Of a stretch of 64,000 nt of DNA, positions 43,786 to 54,929 are shown piece after piece. The stretch is from Euclidia mi (taxonomy: Eukaryota; Arthropoda; Insecta; Lepidoptera; Erebidae), in assembly GCA_944739405.2 (NCBI GenBank), contig OX123190.2:20868807-20932806 (forward strand). Direction: 5' to 3'. The translations under genes and the position numbers were made by a program. The notes beneath the pieces are model-generated. The model was not told the DNA's origin. It ran no database searches and saw only the letters and a list, made by a program, of their open reading frames with translations. The first letter of the stretch is position 1. The number at the start of each line of letters is the position of its first letter.

Positions 43786-44529
43786 CTAAACAGTGTCCAG
43801 GCACCATTCTATCCTCCGCGACTTCGTGCTCAGCCTTGCGTGTTTCCTATGTCTCCCACAATTTTTTATTATCAACTAGTTGACAATAAAAAAATTACGA
43901 GTATATACCATTGCTACTATTCGTATTTCAAATATGCAATTGATATTAAATAGTTATTCAATATTTTTTAATCAACTTATTTATTTTAAAGTAATTTTCT
44001 ACCGACCTTTTTATAAGTAATTTTATATACATACGTCCTACATGCGTAATTTTCTTTGCGAGGCTTGTTCCTAAACATTAATCATATTGATAAGACTTGA
44101 TCATTAAATCTCTTTACATCTCTCATGTTCGGTAAGTAGGTTCTTATTGCCTCCAAATGGGGCTTGTAGGTGACTTATTAGCGCTCTAGGGTAATAATGT
44201 AGCTAGAAAAGCCCTAGGGCGGTAAGTAATTAAAAAAAAAACACGTCTTTCTTTCAAAAAGTTCGCGTACATCTAACCATCATACTGGCAATAGACATCA
44301 TGCATTCAGCCTAATAACCAAAGAGGTCGCTTTGTTATTCAGCCTTGTCTTCGTGTGAGTATAATAGTCATCATCAGCCTGGCGCAAGTTCCTAAGAAAA
44401 ACCGAATGTATGAAACGTGCTATCTTTTTAATGGCTACTATTATATGTATAAAACGTGAAGATAGCATCCTTCACTATGTACCCTTGGAACAGTATTCTT
44501 TCAAAGTTAGACGGTTATACGTATATCAC
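43786..44529. other. No gene recognised
   Basis: AT-rich non-coding sequence. Nothing supported. Confidence 0.35.
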
Positions 44530-45023
44530 CGCCTTGGCTGTCAATAGTGTCAAATGTCACAACTGTCACAGTTGCCAGTTGAGAGGTTATCCAGATTGAA
44601 CTTTGCCGCGTTATGTAGTTTGTTTATAAAACGTAAAAAACATACTGTAAAAGTGCTTTGTGTATACCAAATAAAATGTGATTTTACACTTCTAGTGTTA
44701 GTGTTACTATATTTATTTGATTAGCATTGAAAGGAGCGCAATGAAACTAGCAAAATAACGTGCGAAATATGGCATACAACAACATGCCGGTTAAGCAATG
44801 AAAAAAGGCTAGGTATTAATGGCAAAATGTCCCTATATAAAGATCAATGAATATTTATAATGTTATATAATGTGATATACATATTTCAATGAAACATAAA
44901 AAATAAGGAAATATTCTAAAGTTTCATATCCTAGTACTTTGTAGGTAAACAATAGTGCTGCCTGTCAGTTATCGATAATCCGTTATTAGAAATTGGCACA
45001 AGGACTAACAATTCTATTCTTTT

Positions 45024-45270
45024 TTTTCTTTTTAGATGTAAAAATGGGTAGCTGCAACTGGAAACCAAGACTTGATTTATGTGCCCATTGGAAAATTACA
45101 TCAGTTGAACTATGTGTGTGTCAAGCATTTTAAGCCGAAAGACTTAAAAAAAAGGGAACTCAAGTCAGAAAAACAGCTGTGCCTTGTATCTATAGACATT
45201 TCTTTAAATCCTATTACAGAAGAAATGTTGAAAACCTTTCCATTACATGTACATACATATATCTTTTAGA
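45024..45270 (+). pseudogene. THAP-like domain fragment
   Basis: After a polypyrimidine tract and acceptor-like 'TTCTTTTTAG' the frame reads 'KWVAATGN', 'LNYVCVKHFKPKDL' and 'SIDISLNPI'. A Trp, then CxxH, then KPxD resembles the C-terminal half of a THAP zinc finger (C2CH). The first Cys pair is not seen. A stop lies just 5' of the Lys-Trp. Such domains occur in P-type transposons and host factors. An AATAAA-like signal follows at 45,329. Upstream (44,530-44,750) there is a TGTCA-rich, possibly 5' UTR-like region. Confidence 0.45.
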
Positions 45271-45905
45271 TCTGCGTATTTTTCTTCGCTAATCTAGAAT
45301 AGACTTATAGAATAGGCTAATTTGTTTGAATAAACACATAAATATTAAATACATCTTTTATTTGTGTTGGAAAAGTATAATTCTAGTCGAAACATAATTA
45401 TAATTATTTCTTACCGAATATTATCGATATCGATATTTCGTTAATCACTAGAGGGTACATTCCTATATTGACGAATATAACAATGCTGACAACATAAAAA
45501 AGATGTCAATTAGTATCTTTATGTTGGTACGAGTTCTCCCTGCACGTTTCCTACAAAGCTGAAAGTCTCGCATGATCTATGGCACATCCGCCTCTTCTTA
45601 CGTAGTATTTGTATACTCTTTGGTCATCATTTTAAATATGTAACGGCGAAGCTCAATTTCGTTCTTGACAAAAAAAAAGTTCTTTACTTGATTCTTTTTA
45701 ATGAAAAAAGGCGGGAATAAAAATCTTTTACTTTAAATATTGTTTGTTTTTGGGATTTTTTTATATTTTTTCATTTAGTATAATATCAATTCAAGTGATG
45801 ATTTGATGAAGATATAAGCTGCACTCCCGATTCAATGAAAATGGAAATAAAATGTTTTATTCTTGTAATGCCGTTTTTTTCTACTTACCTCACAATCGAG
45901 ATGTA
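45271..45905. other. No gene recognised
   Basis: AT-rich non-coding sequence. The TATC/GATA-rich stretch at 45,410-45,440 is simple sequence. Confidence 0.35.
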
Positions 45906-45908
45906 AAG

Positions 45909-46038
45909 CAGAATAGTTAGCTCGGGTGTAAGCACCAATTGCACCCTCGAGCTATAGGCGCCCTCGCTGCGCTCGTGCGCCTAAATATCTCGGGCTGCAA
46001 TTGATGCCTTACAGCCCTTGGCTACTAATCTACTATTA
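45909..46038. mobile_element. Fold-back hairpin element
   Basis: 'TGTAAGCACCAATTGCACCC' and 'GAGCTATAGGCGC' on the left pair with 'GCGCCTAAATATCTCGGGC' and 'TGCAATTGATGCCTTACA' on the right. The loop is around CTCGCTGCGCTCG. Arms of about 55 bases with mismatches. It looks like a small non-autonomous palindromic repeat; no target duplication was recognised. Confidence 0.65.
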
Positions 46039-46300
46039 AACTTCTCAATTCTCTAAAAACTACTTCAGTTCAGAAGAAATATTTTATAAAACAATTACCT
46101 ATCGCGTGAAAGTGTACATACCTAAAACTTTAAGTGCTTACGACAAAATGAAATTTCCCTGTCTTATTATAATGACGATAAAAAATGTTGCCTGTGGCAG
46201 TCCATTACGTACACCACTGGGCTATCGCCAATCTAATTTATTCGCTTTAAATCTGATTTTACAATTGAACAAAAAATAATAGAGTTTTCAATTAGAATGT

Positions 46301-46363
46301 TATAATCTTAGATAAATAATTGGTCTCGCTGCGATCAAGACCAATTATTTATCTAAGTTTATA
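46301..46363. repeat. Perfect 20-bp-arm hairpin
   Basis: CTTAGATAAATAATTGGTCT (46,307-46,326) pairs perfectly with 46,338-46,357 across the 11-base loop CGCTGCGATCA. Outer bases pair with one mismatch. The loop shares CGCTGCG with the hairpin at 45,909. Confidence 0.85.
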
Positions 46364-46729
46364 ATGCCATTTCTTCCATTTATCGAGATTCCCAACCTTC
46401 GCATTGCTACCTACTCGTCATAAGTAAAAACAACTTGAAGGATTCCTCTAAAAAACTCTAAATCTTTTAAACTAAACAGAAAAAAATCTAAGCAAACCTT
46501 TAATTACCTATAATATAACAGAACGCTATTATTCGTATGTTAAAATCGTTTTTATTTATAGTTAGTATAGTTTGAAGTCGATACCAAGTCACGTATTAGG
46601 TAATAGATACACTATCAAATTGAACTGTGGCTATATGCCATGTTTATATAATAAAGTAATACTTTGTTTTGGACTTGGCACCTACTTCAGACCTATGGAT
46701 AGATAGTACATACGAATAATAGCATTTTA
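46364..46729. other. No gene recognised
   Basis: AT-rich non-coding sequence. Confidence 0.35.
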
Positions 46730-47790
46730 TCAAATTTAGGCTCTCAGAATGTGAAGCAGGATCACACCTCCCTGAGATTGCAGGTATGAGCTTTAAGTTC
46801 GAGAGAGTCGAAGACCTGCGAAGGAGGAATTTTTAAATAAAAGGGAATAAAAACCGGCTTTTTAAGATTGAATGTAATTTCATTATTACACATCACAGTT
46901 CCAAGACCTTATTCGGCGTTCTTATAGGCCCGCGAGGACCAGGCCTTACCGTGTGCTATTAGTACCATGGCATCGGCATATAATATAATATTCTAATATA
47001 ACCACATCACCATCTAGTCCCAAGCTAAGCAGAGCTTGTGTTTTGGATACTAGATAATGGATAAACATACATATATACTTTTTTTTGTAAATACATACAT
47101 ATTATACATAGAAACACCCAGACCAAGACAAACATCCATGTCCATGCACACAAATGTTTGTCTTGAGCGGGAATCGAACCCGCGACCAACGGCGTAGCAG
47201 TCGCTTACACTCCCGCTGCGCCAACCGGTCGTCGATATGAGTAAATAGAGCAGTTTTTAGTTTTTGACTGGTAAGTTGCATAGGTTGTTTAGGTTAATTA
47301 GGAACAATTTTGGACCAAGAATTGAGTCTTGAGGCATGCCTAAATTCAGTGATTCTGGGTCGCTGAAAACATCACCTACTTTGGTATACAGTATACCAAA
47401 GTAAAATACGACTAATAAGATAGTCTTTGCAAGTTTGTGCGTGTGACCACGAATTTCAGTTGATTCCATTTTGTTCAAGATATGAGAAACTGACACAGTA
47501 TTTGTATCAGACTTCAAGTAGTACAAAAATATGACCAGATATTTTGGCCTGTTTCGAAATCACTATGTGATTTCGAGACTATCTATCTAAGGTAAGCGAG
47601 GCAACCGGATCTTCAGTCGATATTCCCTTTCTAAATCCGCATTGATATGGTGCCAAGAGTCTATGGGATTCTAGGAAACGTACCAATCGACGGTTGATAA
47701 TGTTTTCCATAATTTTGGAGACGGTAGGCAGGATGGATATCGTCCTACATTTATCAACACTACTTCTGTCCACACCCTTGAGAATAGGGT
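46730..47790 (-). pseudogene. LINE reverse transcriptase split by a SINE
   Basis: Minus-strand order: 'CRTISILPTVSKIMENIINR' and 'APYQCGFRKGISTEDPVASL' (47,773-47,579), then 'LGMPQDSILGPKLFLINLNN' (47,526-47,257), then the SINE, then 'YADAMVLIAHGKAW' and 'NLKKPVFIPFYLK' (about 46,990-46,830). The catalytic pair reads YADA instead of YADD, so the second Asp is lost. Frameshifts and stops separate the parts. The type is Jockey/I-like, not the same as the elements at 9-15 kb. Confidence 0.82.
47005..47236 (-). mobile_element. tRNA-headed SINE, family of 40,460, copy 2
   Basis: Same head ('GACGACCGGTTGGCGCAGCG' on the minus strand, B box GGTTCGATTCC) and the same tail as copies at 40,460 and 63,136. 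It interrupts the RT between its PQGSILGP-like block and its YADD-like block. Confidence 0.85.
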
Positions 47791-48284
47791 GGACAATATT
47801 TGATTTTATTAATTAAATGATGTAGGGAAGCAGCCCAATGATAGAGATATATTGCAAATATGGGCTATAATTGGCACAAACACAGGCAAACATAATTTTA
47901 AAATTCTTGGTGAACTACCAACCCATCGGCACAGGCGCAGCATCTGCCCAAACACCAAGAGTAAGTTGTTGTACCTTTAGTTCGTCTATTGGTACAAGCA
48001 CGAAAGCGAGCTAATTAGATTTGCTGTCCCCGGTGTTGTTTGAGTAGAACTAAGCTTAGACACTAAAATATTACTTCCGACATTTTCAAAAAAAGCTATT
48101 AACATTGACACACATTATTATAAGATATACACAAAGGATCTTTGGGGAATGTGATATTACTGTTAGTGGTTGTTATATTATTAATAACCATGCAAGTGAC
48201 CTTGGGTTAATTTTTAGCCTTCATAAAGGACAATGGCAGATCTCCATACATAAAAAACGTCTGAAATTAAATTGAAGCGTACAG
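47791..48284. other. No gene recognised
   Basis: Non-coding sequence with no recognised repeat. Confidence 0.35.
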
Positions 48285-48500
48285 TAATCCTACTAATATT
48301 ATAAATGTGAAAGTTTGTGAAGATGTATGTATGGATGGATGTTTGTTACTATTTCACGCAAAAACTACTGAACGGATTTGGATGAAACTTTACAGTAATA
48401 TAGTTTTTACATCAGAATAACACATAGGCTACAATTTATAAAGATTTTGTATAATGTTGCCATAATATAAGGAAAAGTATCAACTAAGTCGGAAAAATCC
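48285..48500 (+). repeat. Lepidopteran dispersed repeat, 5' part
   Basis: 'CCTACTAATATTATAAATGT', 'GATGGATGTTTGTTACT', 'GCAAAAACTACTGAACGGAT' and 'ATGAAACTTTACAG' are hallmarks of a very common moth and butterfly repeat. The usual GCCGCGGGC tail is not attached. Confidence 0.75.
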
Positions 48501-48617
48501 TGAGCTCTGAAAGCTATTAATTAGAATTTTACCCCCTTCCTGATGACAGATTGATCTGATATTTGGTATTTACTCATATTGTCATCAAGATTCAGATAAT
48601 TTAAATGATTGTAAATT

Positions 48618-49057
48618 CAAGATGGCCGCCGATACAAAATGGCGGATTACTTATTTTCCACAAATACTTCAATATGGGTATCAAATGAAAGGGCTTGATT
48701 GGTAGAATAGAGCTCACAATGAAAAATCCAAGATGGCCGCCGCCACAAAATGGCGGATTACTTAGTTTCCACAAATACTTCAATATGGGTATCAAATGAA
48801 AGGACTTGATTCGTAGAATAAAGCTCACTATAAAAATCCAAGATGGATGTCGCCGCAAAATGGCGGATTACTTAATTTCCACAAATACCTCAGTATGGGT
48901 ATTGAATGAAAGGGCTTGATTGGTAGAATACGGCTCACTATGAAAAATTCAAGATGGCGGCCACCACAAAATGGCAGATTACCTATTTTCCACAAATACC
49001 TCAATATGGGTATCGAACGACAGGGCCGGATTGGTAGAAAAGGGATCACTATGAAAA
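48618..49057. repeat. Four-copy minisatellite, 110-111 bp units
   Basis: Units start at 48,618, 48,729, 48,839 and 48,950 with CAAGATGG. Each contains 'ACAAAATGGC', 'TTTTCCACAAATAC' and 'TATGGGTATC' or a variant. The units differ by scattered substitutions. Open minus-strand frames run through the array because the period is close to a multiple of three (111). Confidence 0.92.
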
Positions 49058-49679
49058 GAGAATGAGAAGTATCAACTAACAACAAAACTAAAAAATTGAA
49101 AATAAAATTAACACATTAATAAAAAACGTTTTGGGCGTAGCGTATCCAGAGTAAACATTATGATAGAAATGTCACTTGCCCAACGATTTTAAATGTGTCT
49201 GATCAATACCTAAGATTGATGAGAACATTAGTGCGATCTGGCAGCTATGACTTACCGAATTAATTTTTAGCTTTTAGTACATAACCTAACTACATAATTT
49301 TTATTGTAATAAAACTGTTTAACAGTATAACTTAAAAAAAATAATAATATGTTTTTTACAATGCTCATTCTAGAGTAGTTATCAATTTGTTTTCAAAATT
49401 CATAAATGTATTGCCTTCAGTATTTAATGTACATGAACTTTGTCTTTTACAGTAAGTAGTTTGGACGAATAGTTTAAAAGTTATCACGATTATATTTGAC
49501 CTAAGTAAGCGCAGCGTTATGAAAAGCGCTTACTATTAATTGGCGCGCTTAAGCGCAGCGGGGCGGAGGAGCGGTCTGATTATGTACTTTGTGGTAATGC
49601 TATCAGTTTTTATTTTTGCTGCTGTTCTATTCAGTAGGTATATAAGCTCTTCATAACTTCAATAATATACCTACACAAT
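49058..49679. other. No gene recognised
   Basis: AT-rich. A 9-bp palindrome pair AGTAAGCGC/GCGCTTACT lies at 49,504-49,534. No gene. Confidence 0.35.
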
Positions 49680-49754
49680 GAAAACAAAAGTAATTTTAAG
49701 TACTCTCTGTTTATATGTAGGTATGCTACACGGCTAATGTGCAGATCCGTTTGT

Positions 49755-49802
49755 GATGAAATTTGATATGAATAGTCTGAAACCTGGGGAAGTACAAAGG
49801 CT
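49755..49802 (+). repeat. Left part of the host repeat split by the fold-back element
   Basis: 'GAATAGTCTGAAACCTGGGG' and 'AAGTACAAAGGCT' belong to the moth repeat that normally continues 'ACT..TTTAT' and ends GGGCGAAGCCGCGGGC. That continuation lies beyond the fold-back element at 54,938-54,990, so the insertion site is readable. CAAAGGCT (49,795-49,802) is one copy of the target duplication. Confidence 0.75.
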
Positions 49803-51570
49803 ATGTACGTTTGCCCAGCACGGCCCTCCTAGAATTTGCATCGTAGTTATGACAATGCAAGGTACTCACCTTCAGGAGTATATGTACTGGTTTCTTTTTC
49901 AATGTACCTCTCTACTTTTAAAGAAATATGCAACAAAAGGGGGCCGTGCCAGCCAAACGTTTTCAGCACGGCCTCCTTGTAACTCGAAAAATATATAGCG
50001 TATTAAAAAGTTTCTTAACCTCGAGGAATGTACCTTATTAACACGTTATATGTACCGCAACAGACATTGTAAATTCGTAATAACAAATTATATATTGATG
50101 TGTATAGGGGGCCGTGCTGGAATAAAAAGTTATAAGAAAATATCTAAAAAAAACAACACAACCTTAGCCAAAAACTATTGAAATGTAACTGGTGTGTACC
50201 GCATTGTCCTCTCATAACAATTGCTCATTTTGGAAAATAAACCAATTTTAGTTCATTCAGCACGGCCCTCTATGGACGCCTATATCTTTTTAAAAATGAC
50301 ATGTTTCTTTAGAAAATTCGACTTGCTGAATTACATATAGGAGTACATTCGTTCCAAATGTAATGCAACTCAGCAGTGTTAGAATTTCAAAAGATAAATT
50401 GGATAAAAAATAACCTATATTACAACTGATAGGGTGACCATGATTCCATAATATCTGCTACACAATATTATTATGATACGTCATAAAACTTGTCACGTTC
50501 TCTGACGGTGCTATATTTTACACGGGCGTTGCCAATGTGAGCAGGGGGGGCAGCTGCCCCTCCTCCCCATAGATATTCAAAACCCTACACTTTTTTTTTC
50601 TCAATACTTTTCTCATTTTCCATATTGACTTGCCCGCCCCCCTAAGCCATCGGCTGGCGTCCTTGCCCCCTTCCCCTTAGGCAATCGGCTGGCGATGCCC
50701 TTGATATTAAAACTTATAAAATTTGCAAGATAATCATTCAGAACCAAGGAATACGTCGAATTTCTTGTCACCGTGTATAGATAAATGTAGAATAAATACT
50801 GCCATATATATATAGTCTAAGCCTCGCGCATTCTCGGATGTCAGACTGACTTAAAAGCTTTGTACTTAAGCTAATATCTGGGCACTAACAACCTCACATC
50901 AAAAAAAATGTCGGTACACTGGGACGCATTACCAGTGCTAGAACGACACCTTCAAATTCATGTTCGGATTCATCACCTGTGTATGGATCACACGAAAGAG
51001 GCAAATATACAAATGGAGTTATTTTAAAATTTCGTATGGCTATTCACCAGTGCAGAAAAATACAGCCAATACGCGCCTCTTTTCGACGAAATGATTTAAA
51101 GACGCCATGCTTACTTTATAAAACTTTGAAAACCATTCCCATATATAAGTGGTCGTGCCTGTTGAGACAAAAGCTTTGGAAACATTTTAAATTACCGTGC
51201 ACTATATCTTTTAAAATTATAATAAAAATTACAATGGAATTACCTTCCACGGCAAATATACGCAGTGCAACGCAACGGTAGGGATTCAAGATACTGAGAA
51301 GACAGGCTGAGAAGAGCTCACTGTGTCTTGATGTCTTCAGACAGTGTGTTCTTTCAGACAGTGAGCACATTCTGCGTAGATAGTAACACCAATAGTTGAA
51401 ATATGTTCGGGTACTTTGAGATAACTTTTAAATTCAAGACAAAGACAAATACCACCTCAGTCTGCCGTGAACATGAATGCTGTAAAGAATTCGAAACGTC
51501 GGCTAGTAATAAAAATGTAGTTTCTAGATCATTCGGTTTAAATGTAATAACAAGTGAAACCAATATAACA
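49803..51570 (+). repeat. Left inverted arm of the fold-back element
   Basis: It begins with the 195-bp AGCACGGCC-bearing subunit (to about 49,998), then about 1.4 kb of non-coding sequence including 'GGGGGGCAGCTGCCCC' near 50,548. It ends with a Penelope-like terminal segment (stem with GAAACGTC at 51,463-51,503, then 'GTGAAACCAATATAAC'). An open frame of 100 codons (50,979-51,281) has no recognisable motif; its mirror in the right arm (53,736-53,488) is 82 codons. Confidence 0.85.
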
Positions 51571-52040
51571 TGTACGTTTGCCCAGCACGGCCCCCCTAGA
51601 ATTTGCATCGTAGGTATACACAATGCAAGGTACTCACCTTCAGGAGTATATGTACCGGTTTCTTTTTCAATGTACCTCTTTACTTTTATAGAAATATGCA
51701 ACAAAAGGGGGCCGTGCCAGCCAAACGTTTTCAGCACGGCCCCCTTGTAACTTAAAAAATATATAGCGTTGAAATTAAACTACAGTTTACAGATTTTATC
51801 GCGTTATATTATGTACGTTTGCCCAGCACGGCCCCCCTAGAATTTGCATCGTAGGTATACACAATGCAAGGTACTCACCTGCAGGAGTATATGGACCGGT
51901 TTTTTTTCAATGTACCTCTCTACTTTTATAGAAATATGCAACAAAAGGGGGCCGTGCCAGCCAAACGTTTTCAGCACGCCCCCCTTGTAACTTGAAAAAT
52001 ATATAGCGTTGAAATTAAACTACAGTTTACGGATTTTATC
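51571..52040. repeat. Central tandem pair of 240-bp units
   Basis: Copy A (51,571 to about 51,810) and copy B (about 51,811-52,050) each start 'ATGTACGTTTGCCCAGCACG' and end in 'ACTACAGTTTAC' then 'GATTTTATCGCGTTATATT'. The first 195 bases equal the outermost subunit of the arms. The last 45 are the reverse of the terminal repeat at 41,230. The pair forms the hinge of the fold-back. Confidence 0.88.
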
Positions 52041-52059
52041 GCGTTATATTGGTTTCACT

Positions 52060-53162
52060 TGAAATGAAATGAAATGAAATATTTATTTGCAGAAAATGTG
52101 GTACAGATTCAGGTGTTACAGTAATATAGTTTCGACACATTTTACCTTATAGGCATGCAAAATATATTATAAAATAATCAGTAGATAATAAGTTTTCGTG
52201 CCTTAACATATAAGTACATAATGCATTATATTATTAACATTTTAAATAATAGTAATTCGTGCATAAAATTATAATTATATATGTATTGTCAAAATATTAT
52301 ATTAGGTACAAAATGTCAGAAAATTAGATAAAGTAATTATGTCAAAGTCATAGAATAGAATGCAGAATTATTACGTCAACCTTTAAGCTCAAAGAATTCT
52401 GTAATTGTATAGAATGAATGTTGAATTAACCAGTTTCTTAATGGCTTTTTCATTTTCATTAACGGAAGCTCTCGAATTGCTTTGGGTACCTTATTAAATA
52501 CCTTTATGCACATTACATAACAATTTTTATGGAACAATGCAGATTTACAGGCAGGCATTAAAAGCCGCGTGGGGTCTCGTTTACCTAATATTGAATTATT
52601 ACGTGCACCAATAAATTCTTTTGAATATTTTTTCACATGAGTACAGATTTCTAATATATACAATTCTGTTAGAGTTAGTATATTATTTCTTATAAATATA
52701 GGTCTGCATGAGTCTAATGGTCCCATATTAAACAAAGCCCGTATGCACTTTTTTTGGGTTATAAATGCTTTACTTATGTCCGGCGAGTTGCCCCATAACA
52801 ATAGTCCATATCTCAAAGTAGATTCAACATAGCCATAATATGCGATAAGCGCCGCAGGTCTTCCAGTAACTCGTTGTAGGTTGCGAAGAGCAAATACAAA
52901 TTTATTTAATTTAATGCATACATTTTCAACATGCGTTTTCCAGTTGCAATATTGATCTACATGTAGTCCTAAGAATTTTGTGTCCGTTACTTTATTTAGT
53001 TTTTTGTTATTATATGAAATATTCAACGACTCATGTTTGGTTTTATAATTGGCAAATTATATAAATTTAGTTTTGTCTATATTAGCACAAAGATTATTTG
53101 AATTAAGCCAAGTCATTACTGATTCTACTTCTGTGTTAACGATAGTGTCAAAATTAATAGAT
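52060..53162 (-). pseudogene. LINE ORF2 C-terminal part nested in the fold-back element
   Basis: On the plus strand it begins with (GAAAT)n and 'ATTTATTTGCAGAAAATGTG' (LINE 3' tail). A 216-codon minus-strand frame (53,026-52,376) shows 'KFLGLHVDQYCNWKTHVENV', 'STLRYGLLLWGNSPDISKAF', 'GPLDSCRPIF' and 'VFNKVPKAIRELPLMKM'. Upstream 'NSNNLCANIDKTKFIICQL' continues the RT region. The catalytic RT core is missing. It separates 'GGTTTCACTT' from 'GTTATTACATTT', which are contiguous (in reverse) in the left arm, so the insertion came after the palindrome formed. Confidence 0.9.
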
Positions 53163-54929
53163 TGTTATTACATTTAAACCGAATGATCTAGAAACTACAT
53201 TTTATTACTAGCCGACGTTTCGAATTCTTTACAGGATTCATGTTCACGGCAGACTGAGGTGGTATTTGTCTTTGTCTTAAATTTAAAAGTTATCTCAAAG
53301 TACCCGAACATTTTTCAACTATTGGTGTTACTATCTACGCAGAATGTGCTCACTGTCTGAATGAACACACTGTCTGAAGACATCAAGACACAGTGAGCTC
53401 TTCTCAGCCTGTCTTCTCAGTATCTTGAATCCGTACCGTTGCGTTGCACTGCGTATATTTGCCGTGGAAGGTAATTCCATTGTAATTTTAATTATAATTT
53501 TTAAAAGATATAGTGCACGGTAATTTAAAATGTTTCCAAAGCTTTTGTCTCAACAGGCACGACCACTTATATATGGGAATGGTTTTCAAAGTTTTATAAA
53601 GTAAGCATGGCGTCTTTAAATCATTTCGTCGAAAAGAGGCGCGTATTGGCTGTATTTTTCTGCACTGGTGAATAGCCATACGAAATTTTAAAATAACTCC
53701 ATTTGTATATTTGCCTCTTTCGTGTGATCTATACACAGGTGCTGAAGCCGAACATGAATTTGAAGGTGTCGTTCTAGCACTGGTAATGCGTCCCAGTGTA
53801 CCGACATTTCTTTTTGATGTGAGGTTGTTAGTGCCCAGATTTATAGCTTAAGTACAAAGCTTTTAAGTCAGTCTGACATCCGAGAATGCGCGAGGCTTAG
53901 ACTACATATGTATGGCAGTATTTATTCTACATTTATCTATACATGGTGACAAGAATTTCGACGTATTCCTTAGTTCTGAATGATTATCTTGCAAATTTTA
54001 TAAGTTTTAATATCAAGGGCATCGCCAGCCGATTGCCTAAGGGGAAGGGGGCAAGGACGCCAGCCGATGGCTTAGGGGGGCGGGCAAGTTAATATGGAAA
54101 ATGAGAAAAGTATTGAGAAAAAAAAAGGGTAGGGTTTTGAATATCTATGGGGAGGAGGGGCAGCTGCCCCTCCTGCTCACATTGGCAACGCCCGTGTAAA
54201 ATATAGCACCGTCAGAGAACGTGACAAGTTTTATGACGTATTATAATAATATTGTGTAGCGGATATTATGGAATCATGGTCACCCTATCAGTTGTAATAT
54301 AGGTATTTTTTATCCAATTTATCTTTTGAAATTCTAACACTGCTGAGTTGCATTACATTTGGAACGAATGTACTCCTATATGTAATTCAGCAAGTCGAAT
54401 TTCCTAAAGAAACATGTCATTTTTAAAAAGATATAGGCGTCCATAGAGGGCCGTGCTGAATGAACTAAAATTGGTTTATTTTCCAAAATGAGCAATTGTT
54501 ATGAGAGGACAATGCGGTACATATGTTACTTACCAAACACCAGTTATATTTCAATAGTTTTTGGCTAAGGTTGTGTTGTTTTTTTTAGATATTTTCTTAT
54601 AACTTTTTATTCCAGCACGGCCCCCTATACACATCAATATATAATTTGTTATTACGAATTTACAATGTCTGTTGCGGTACATATAACGTGTTAATAAGGT
54701 ACATTCCTCGAGGTTAAGAAACTTTTTAATACGCTATATATTTTTCGAGTTACAAGGAGGCCGTGCTGAAAACGTTTGGCTGGCACGGCCCCCTTTTGTT
54801 GCATATTTCTTTAAAAGTAGAGAGGTACATTGAAAAAGAAACCGGTACATATACTCCTGAAGGTGAGTACCTTGCATTGTCATACCTACGATGCAAATTC
54901 TAGGAGGGCCGTGCTGGGCAAACGTACAT
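53163..54929 (-). repeat. Right inverted arm of the fold-back element (outer part)
   Basis: Reverse complement of 49,803-51,560. It contains the same GAAACGTC stem (53,211-53,252), the same mid-arm sequence and the same terminal 195-bp subunit. Differences seen by eye are single substitutions and small indels, for example around 54,520 where the right arm has a few extra bases. Confidence 0.9.

Larger units (their letters stand above)
49803..54929. mobile_element. Fold-back element with long inverted arms and 8-bp target duplication
   Basis: Termini are ATGTACGTTTGCCCAGCACG on the left and its exact complement on the right. Arms run about 49,803-51,570 and 52,041-54,929 (the latter split by a LINE) and are near-identical by eye, with scattered substitutions. 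The centre holds two direct copies of a 240-bp unit. CAAAGGCT flanks both ends (49,795-49,802; 54,930-54,937). No transposase is encoded. The motif AGCACGGCC or its complement occurs about sixteen times, mainly near the ends and centre. Long arms built of sub-repeats resemble FB/Galileo-type fold-back transposons; membership of any named family is not established. Confidence 0.85.

Noticed and set aside
50979..51281. A 100-codon frame in the fold-back arm, mirrored by an 82-codon frame at 53,488-53,736
   Set aside because: The second copy is explained by the inverted repeat itself. The peptide has no known motif, and differing lengths show no constraint on the C-terminus.
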